Shown: piece after piece, positions 6,635 through 9,991 of the stretch | Layout of the letters: each line of letters opens with the position of its first letter | How positions within the stretch are numbered: the first letter of the stretch is position 1 | The notes under the pieces: generated by a model | The model's database searches: none | What the model saw: the letters and a program-made list of their open reading frames with translations, nothing else | What the model was told of the DNA's origin: nothing | Assembly (NCBI GenBank): GCA_027457205.1 | Contig: DAIDTM010000307.1 | Span: 1-9,991, forward strand | Direction: 5' to 3' | DNA: 9,991 bases | From: Anaerolineae bacterium | Lineage (GTDB): Bacteria; Chloroflexota; Anaerolineae; UBA4142 | Position numbers and translations under genes: made by a program

Positions 6635-7822
6635 TTATTTTTCTACAATCAGACGAACGAATTTTCTCCGACCGACACGCAGCACCGCCGGGCGCGCAGG
6701 AATGACCGCGTCGATCTGGTCGACCGCCGCGTCATTGCGCCGCACGCCGCCCTGCGCAACAAGTCGCCGTGCTTCGCTGCGCGACGGCGCAAGGTCTGCC
6801 GCGATCATCAAATCGATGATCGGCATGTCTTGTTTCATCGCGAACGTCGGCATATCGGTTGGCAGTTCGCGCTGTTGAAAGACCTTGACGAATTCTTCTT
6901 CCGCCGCGCGCGCGGCATCCGCGCCGTGGAACTGCGCGACAATTTCGCGTCCCAGCCGCATCTTCACGTCGCGCGGGTTGACCGCGCCGGCGTTCAGCGC
7001 GCGTTCCATCTCGGCAAGCTCGGCGTCAGTGACGTCGGTCACCAGGCGAAAGTATTCGACGATGACGCTGTCCACCAGCGACATCACCTTGCCGTACATA
7101 TCGCTCGGTGCAGCTTTCAAGTCAATCGTGTTGCCGAACGACTTGCTCATCTTGCGTCCATCGGTGCCGACGATAAGCGGGACGAGGAAAACTTCCTGCG
7201 GCGTTTTGCCGAGTTGCGCTTGCAGCGTTCTGCCCTGGAGGATGTTGAATTTCTGGTCCATCCCGCCGAACTCGACATCGGCGTCGATGGCAATCGAATC
7301 GTACGCTTGCAGCAGCGGGTACATCAATTCCATCAGCGACAGCGGCTTGCCTTCTTTGACGCGCTTGTCGAATGTCTCGTGCTCCATCATATCGGCGAAC
7401 GTAAAGCGCGACGTGAGGTTGAAGACATCGGCGAGCGTGAATTTCCCAAACCATTCGGATTGCCGGCGCACTTCCGTCCGCGCGCGATCGACAATCGAGA
7501 AAAACTGATCCATGTACGTCTGGGCGTTGACCTGCACCTGTTCCGGCGTAAGCATCGTGCGTGATTCGTCGCGCCCGGACGGGTCGCCGATCTGCGCGGT
7601 CCAGTCGCCGACGATGAGGACAACGGTGTGACCCAGGTCTTGCAGCTGGCGCAGCTTGCGCATGGCGACTGCGTGACCGATGTGCAAATCGGGCTTGGAT
7701 GGATCTAATCCCATTTTCAAGCGGAGCGGTTTGCCAGAATTCAGGCGCGCGCGCAGTCCGGCTTCGCTGATGATTTCCGCGACGGCGCGGGTGAGGATAA
7801 AATCGATAGGCGGCGTGAGCAT
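6635..7822 (-). CDS. tyrS: Tyrosyl-tRNA synthetase
   Basis: Charges tRNA-Tyr with tyrosine. The start ATG at 7822 gives 395 residues; GGAG (7834-7831) is eight bases upstream, and the strong -10 box at 7858-7853 lies just before it, which rules out the longer open frame reaching 7903. Class I signatures are clear: PDLHIGHAV with HIGH at 47-50, GDWTAQIGDPSGR at 72-84, YPLLQAYDS (168-176) and EFGGMDQKFN for tyrosine recognition, and KMSKS at 224-228. The C terminus (about 330-395) is an S4-like RNA-binding domain (DLAPSRSEARRLVAQGGVRRN). HIGH and the length of about 395 fit the TyrZ-like bacterial subgroup as I recall it. It is the first gene of the unit that continues into pyrEDKC. Confidence 0.96.
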   Translation of the reverse strand: MLTPPIDFILTRAVAEIISEAGLRARLNSGKPLRLKMGLDPSKPDLHIGHAVAMRKLRQLQDLGHTVVLIVGDWTAQIGDPSGRDESRTMLTPEQVQVNAQTYMDQFFSIVDRARTEVRRQSEWFGKFTLADVFNLTSRFTFADMMEHETFDKRVKEGKPLSLMELMYPLLQAYDSIAIDADVEFGGMDQKFNILQGRTLQAQLGKTPQEVFLVPLIVGTDGRKMSKSFGNTIDLKAAPSDMYGKVMSLVDSVIVEYFRLVTDVTDAELAEMERALNAGAVNPRDVKMRLGREIVAQFHGADAARAAEEEFVKVFQQRELPTDMPTFAMKQDMPIIDLMIAADLAPSRSEARRLVAQGGVRRNDAAVDQIDAVIPARPAVLRVGRRKFVRLIVEK

Positions 7823-7852
7823 CGGACGAACTCCATTGACGGATTGAGGCGC

Positions 7853-7861
7853 ATTATACCA
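7853..7861 (-). promoter_or_regulatory. Extended -10 promoter for tyrS
   Basis: Minus-strand TGG-TATAAT: a perfect -10 (7858-7853) with the TGn extension (7861-7859). The hexamer at -35 spacing is TCTCAT, a poor match, as is common when the extended -10 is present. The expected start near 7846 leaves a leader of about 24 nt. Confidence 0.75.
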
Positions 7862-7896
7862 CAGCATCGGCGCGAATGAGAAATGGAGCGCGAGGT

Positions 7897-7925
7897 TTGA
7901 CATTCGTTCGGTGTTCGACTAGAAT
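7897..7925 (+). promoter_or_regulatory. Promoter for the DUF2188 two-gene cassette
   Basis: TTGACA (7897-7902, perfect) and TAGAAT (7920-7925, one mismatch) with a 17-base spacer. Transcription from about 7932 would give a leader of about 70 nt before the DUF2188 start codon at 8003. It points away from the tyrS promoter. Confidence 0.7.
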
Positions 7926-7946
7926 GGCAATCGTAAGAGGCGAGCC

Positions 7947-8066
7947 ATGTTGCGATGGGTGGATGTCCGGAATGACCGCGTGATAATTTTTAGAGGTGAG
8001 AAATGTCCCGGCGTGTTTTGTATGTCGTACCACTCAAGGATCGTTGGGCAATCAAAAATGCTGTGA
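7947..8066 (+). CDS. Possible short upstream ORF in the cassette leader
   Basis: A 39-codon frame starting ATG 7947 with AGAGG at 7936-7940, six bases upstream, and ending TGA 8064-8066 inside the DUF2188 gene in another frame. No family is recognised and there is no conservation evidence. It is recorded only because it is the first ATG after the promoter and carries a Shine-Dalgarno; translating it would cross the DUF2188 start site. Confidence 0.15.
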   Translation: MLRWVDVRNDRVIIFRGEKCPGVFCMSYHSRIVGQSKML

Positions 8067-8293
8067 CAGGCAAACTCCTGTCCAACTTCCCAACCAAGTC
8101 CGAGGCGATCGACGCGGCGCGCAAAATCTCAAATGGGGATCCACGCGGACTGGTTGTGTACGGTCGCCAGGGCCAGCCCTTTTTGAAAGTACCCCTGAAA
8201 GTCACCCAGTCCAGCCGATTGAGTGAATCCAAGGTTCGCGCAGCGGTCCGTGCAGTTGCCAAAGAACGTCAGGAAACGTACAAGACTTCCTAA
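8003..8293 (+). CDS. DUF2188-domain protein
   Basis: A 96-residue protein. Residues 4-60 match the DUF2188 pattern: RVLYVVPLKDRWAIKNA, then a shift to SNFPTKSEAIDAARKI, then GLVVYGRQGQ, a small two-strand-plus-helix module seen in many bacteria and of unknown function. The tail (about 65-96) is basic and probably helical (SESKVRAAVRAVAKERQETYK), beyond the usual domain end. GAGGTG (7993-7998) sits four bases before ATG 8003. It has its own promoter at 7897-7925, and the next gene starts 35 bp downstream on the same strand, so the two are likely cotranscribed. Codon choice looks less GC-biased than in the flanking synthetase genes, suggestive of an acquired segment. The family call is fairly firm; any role is unknown. 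Confidence 0.8.
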   Translation: MSRRVLYVVPLKDRWAIKNAVTGKLLSNFPTKSEAIDAARKISNGDPRGLVVYGRQGQPFLKVPLKVTQSSRLSESKVRAAVRAVAKERQETYKTS

Positions 8294-8328
8294 CGGCGAG
8301 AGCGAACTCTGAATCTGAGGTCAGCCCA

Positions 8329-8949
8329 ATGCCGCACGTCTCCGCCGATTTTGAAAGGAACGTTTTTATCAATTGTCCCTTCGACGACCAATACCAACCG
8401 CTGCTGCATGGGATTGTCTTCTGCGTCCAAATGGCGGGCTTGGTGCCGCGATGCGCTTTGGAGGCAACCGATGCAGGGGAATTGCGGCTGGAGAAAATCG
8501 TCCGCATCATTGGCGAATGCAAATATGCGATTCACGACATCTCACGGACCCAAGTAGGGCGCAATCGCTTGCCGCGGTTCAATATGCCCTTTGAGTTGGG
8601 CTTGGATCTTGGCTGTCGTAAATTCGGTGAGGGGCGACACCGTTCAAAGAATCAGTTGATTATGGAGAGTGTCCCGCACAAGTTTCAGCAGTACATTTCC
8701 GATATTGCGGGACAGGACATTGTGGCGCATGCCAACCAGGTTGCTCAAGCCATTCGGTATGTTCGAAATTGGCTAGCCACCGAGTCCTCCGCCAAAACGG
8801 TCCCTGGCGGAGATTATATCCACGACCAGTACAAAAAATTCCGCGCGGACTTGCCCCGTCTATGTGGAAAACTCAAGTTAAAGCCGCGTGAAATTTCTTT
8901 TGGCGACTATTGCCAAATTGTCCGCGTTTGGCTGGAAGAAAAAGGTTGA
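8329..8949 (+). CDS. Unrecognised 206-aa protein with an NDT/TIR-like Rossmann pattern
   Basis: I do not recognise a named family with certainty. ATG 8329 has GAGGT (8317-8321) seven bases upstream. The order of elements resembles nucleoside deoxyribosyltransferase/TIR-type folds: strand NVFINCPFDD (11-20), a helix, GLVPRCALEATDAGELRLEKI (two blocks, 37-57), strand ECKYAIHDIS (63-72), and RFNMPFELGLDLG (83-95), where E89 sits in the ELG position used by the catalytic glutamate in those folds. A fourth strand (NQLIMES) and a DIAGQDIVAH block follow, then a helical C terminus of about 60 residues. No signal peptide or membrane segment is seen. If the fold guess is right it could bind or cleave a nucleotide or NAD-like molecule, as defence effectors of this fold do, but that is inference. 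It follows DUF2188 by 35 bp and ends 34 bp before alaS. Confidence 0.78.
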   Translation: MPHVSADFERNVFINCPFDDQYQPLLHGIVFCVQMAGLVPRCALEATDAGELRLEKIVRIIGECKYAIHDISRTQVGRNRLPRFNMPFELGLDLGCRKFGEGRHRSKNQLIMESVPHKFQQYISDIAGQDIVAHANQVAQAIRYVRNWLATESSAKTVPGGDYIHDQYKKFRADLPRLCGKLKLKPREISFGDYCQIVRVWLEEKG

Positions 8950-8983
8950 TCTAGCGCGCACAAACCAATCATATAGGTATCCT

Positions 8984-9991
8984 ATGCCTCTCTCCTCTCA
9001 AGAAATCCGCAAACAATTTCTCGATTACTTCAAGCGGCGCAAGCATACGGTCGTCGCCAGTTCGTCGCTGATTCCGGCAGGCGATCCGACGCTATTGTTC
9101 ACGAACGCGGGGATGGTGCAGTTCAAAGACACCTTCCTCGGACTCGAAAAGCGTGATTACACGCGCGCGACGACCGCGCAAAAGTGTATGCGCGTCTCGG
9201 GCAAGCACAACGATTTGGAAAACGTCGGACCTTCGCCGCGCCACCATACCTTCTTTGAGATGCTTGGCAATTTTTCGTTCGGCGACTATTTCAAAAAGCA
9301 AGCCATCGAATACGCGTTGGATTTGCTCGTCAATCACTTGGAACTCGACCCGGCGCGCTTGTGGTTCACGATCTTTGAGGGCGACGATGAAGTGCCCGCG
9401 GACGAGGAAGCAGCGGAATTGTGGGTCAAGGTCGGCGCGCCGCCGTAGCGCATTCGACGATTTGGGCGCAAAGACAATTTCTGGAGTATGGGCGATATCG
9501 GACCTTGCGGTCCGTGTTCTGAGATTCATTACTATCTCGGACCCCATCCCCAAGATCCAAAATACAACCGCGTGGAGTACGTCAACGGCGAAGGCGACGA
9601 GCAAGTGGAGATTTGGAATCTCGTCTTTATGCAGTTCAATCGATCTCAAGATGGCGACGCGTTTAAGCTCACGCCATTGCCCAAACCCTCGGTGGATACT
9701 GGCTCGGGGATGGAGCGGTTGACTTCGGTCTTGCAAAACAAGCAATCGACTTACGACCCCGATCTCTTCAAGCCGATTCTTGATCACACGCGCAAACTGC
9801 TCGGTCACGACAAGGCGACGATGGAAGAAAAGATCGTTTCGTACCGCGTCGTCGCCGATCACGCGCGCTCGGTCGCGTTCCTGACCGCCGACGGCGTGAT
9901 GCCGGGCAACGAGGGGCGCAACTATATCTTGCGGTTGATCCTGCGCCGCGCGGCGCGGCATGGACAACTGCTCGGCTTCACCGGACCCTTC
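8984..9991 (+). CDS. alaS: Alanyl-tRNA synthetase, N-terminal part, interrupted by an in-frame TAG (runs off right edge)
   Basis: Charges tRNA-Ala. Codons 1-154 give the start of the class II catalytic core: FTNAGMVQFKDTFLG, CMRVSGKHNDLENVG and HHTFFEMLGNFSFGDYF. Codon 155 is TAG (9446-9448). The same frame then runs open for 181 codons to the window edge with a normal continuation: RFGRKDNFWSMGDIGPCGPC, SEIHYYLG, EIWNLVFMQFNR, the motif 3 segment DTGSGMERL, and VADHARSVAFLTADG. TAG sits where PPxRI is expected, so a single base change from GAG, CAG or TCG explains it. The start ATG 8984 has only a weak AGGT five bases upstream, and no clear promoter was found in the 34-bp gap. TAG ends sir2 and pyrK normally here, so global recoding is unlikely; a sequence error, a real mutation or local suppression remain. 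Confidence 0.9.

Noticed and set aside
8950..8983. T-box or other riboswitch before alaS
   Set aside because: The gap is only 34 bases, too short for a T-box leader.
9446..9448. Genome-wide reassignment of TAG as a sense codon
   Set aside because: sir2, pyrK, the ArsR-family gene and the restored uma2 frame end at TAG at sensible places, so TAG acts as a stop in this genome.
9092..9967. 291-codon minus-strand open frame opposite alaS
   Set aside because: Shadow of the alaS codons; the opposite strand carries unmistakable AlaRS motifs through the whole span.

Overview
The window looks like ordinary core chromosome of an uncultured GC-rich bacterium, most plausibly a Chloroflexota (Anaerolineae-like) genome. 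That placement is inferred from the mix of families: actinobacterial-type inositol-3-phosphate synthase, class 1B dihydroorotate dehydrogenase with PyrK, a Uma2/DUF820 nuclease, and heptanucleotide tandem repeats. No rRNA or other lineage marker is present to settle it.

Layout: (1) 1-581, minus strand: a small ArsR-family regulator followed by the 5' end of ino1, which runs off the left edge. (2) 582-702: a compact divergent control region in which two outward promoters share overlapping -35 boxes. (3) 703-2162, plus strand: nfi (endonuclease V) and a Sir2-type NAD-dependent deacylase, 11 bp apart. (4) 2190-7822, minus strand: one long transcription unit read as tyrS, pyrE, pyrD, pyrK, pyrC, then a frameshifted uma2 gene and a strong rho-independent terminator. 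The pyr genes are coupled by ATGA and TAATG overlaps and supply orotate and OMP synthesis; tyrS in front has an extended -10 promoter, and a hairpin with a short U-run lies between tyrS and pyrE. (5) 7897-8949, plus strand: a two-gene accessory cassette (DUF2188 protein plus an unrecognised 206-aa protein with an NDT/TIR-like Rossmann pattern) with its own good promoter. (6) 8984-9991, plus strand: the 5' third of alaS, interrupted by an in-frame TAG.

The points most worth a second look are the amber codon inside the otherwise intact alaS, the one-base frameshift near the end of uma2, two 7-bp tandem repeat patches in or next to pyrC (one supplies the likely GTG start, the other encodes residues just before the active-site lysine), the possible translation-coupled attenuator before pyrE, and the DUF2188 plus NDT/TIR-like pair. 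I saw no tRNA, rRNA, CRISPR array, insertion sequence or prophage gene. There is no gene-free stretch longer than about 180 bases.
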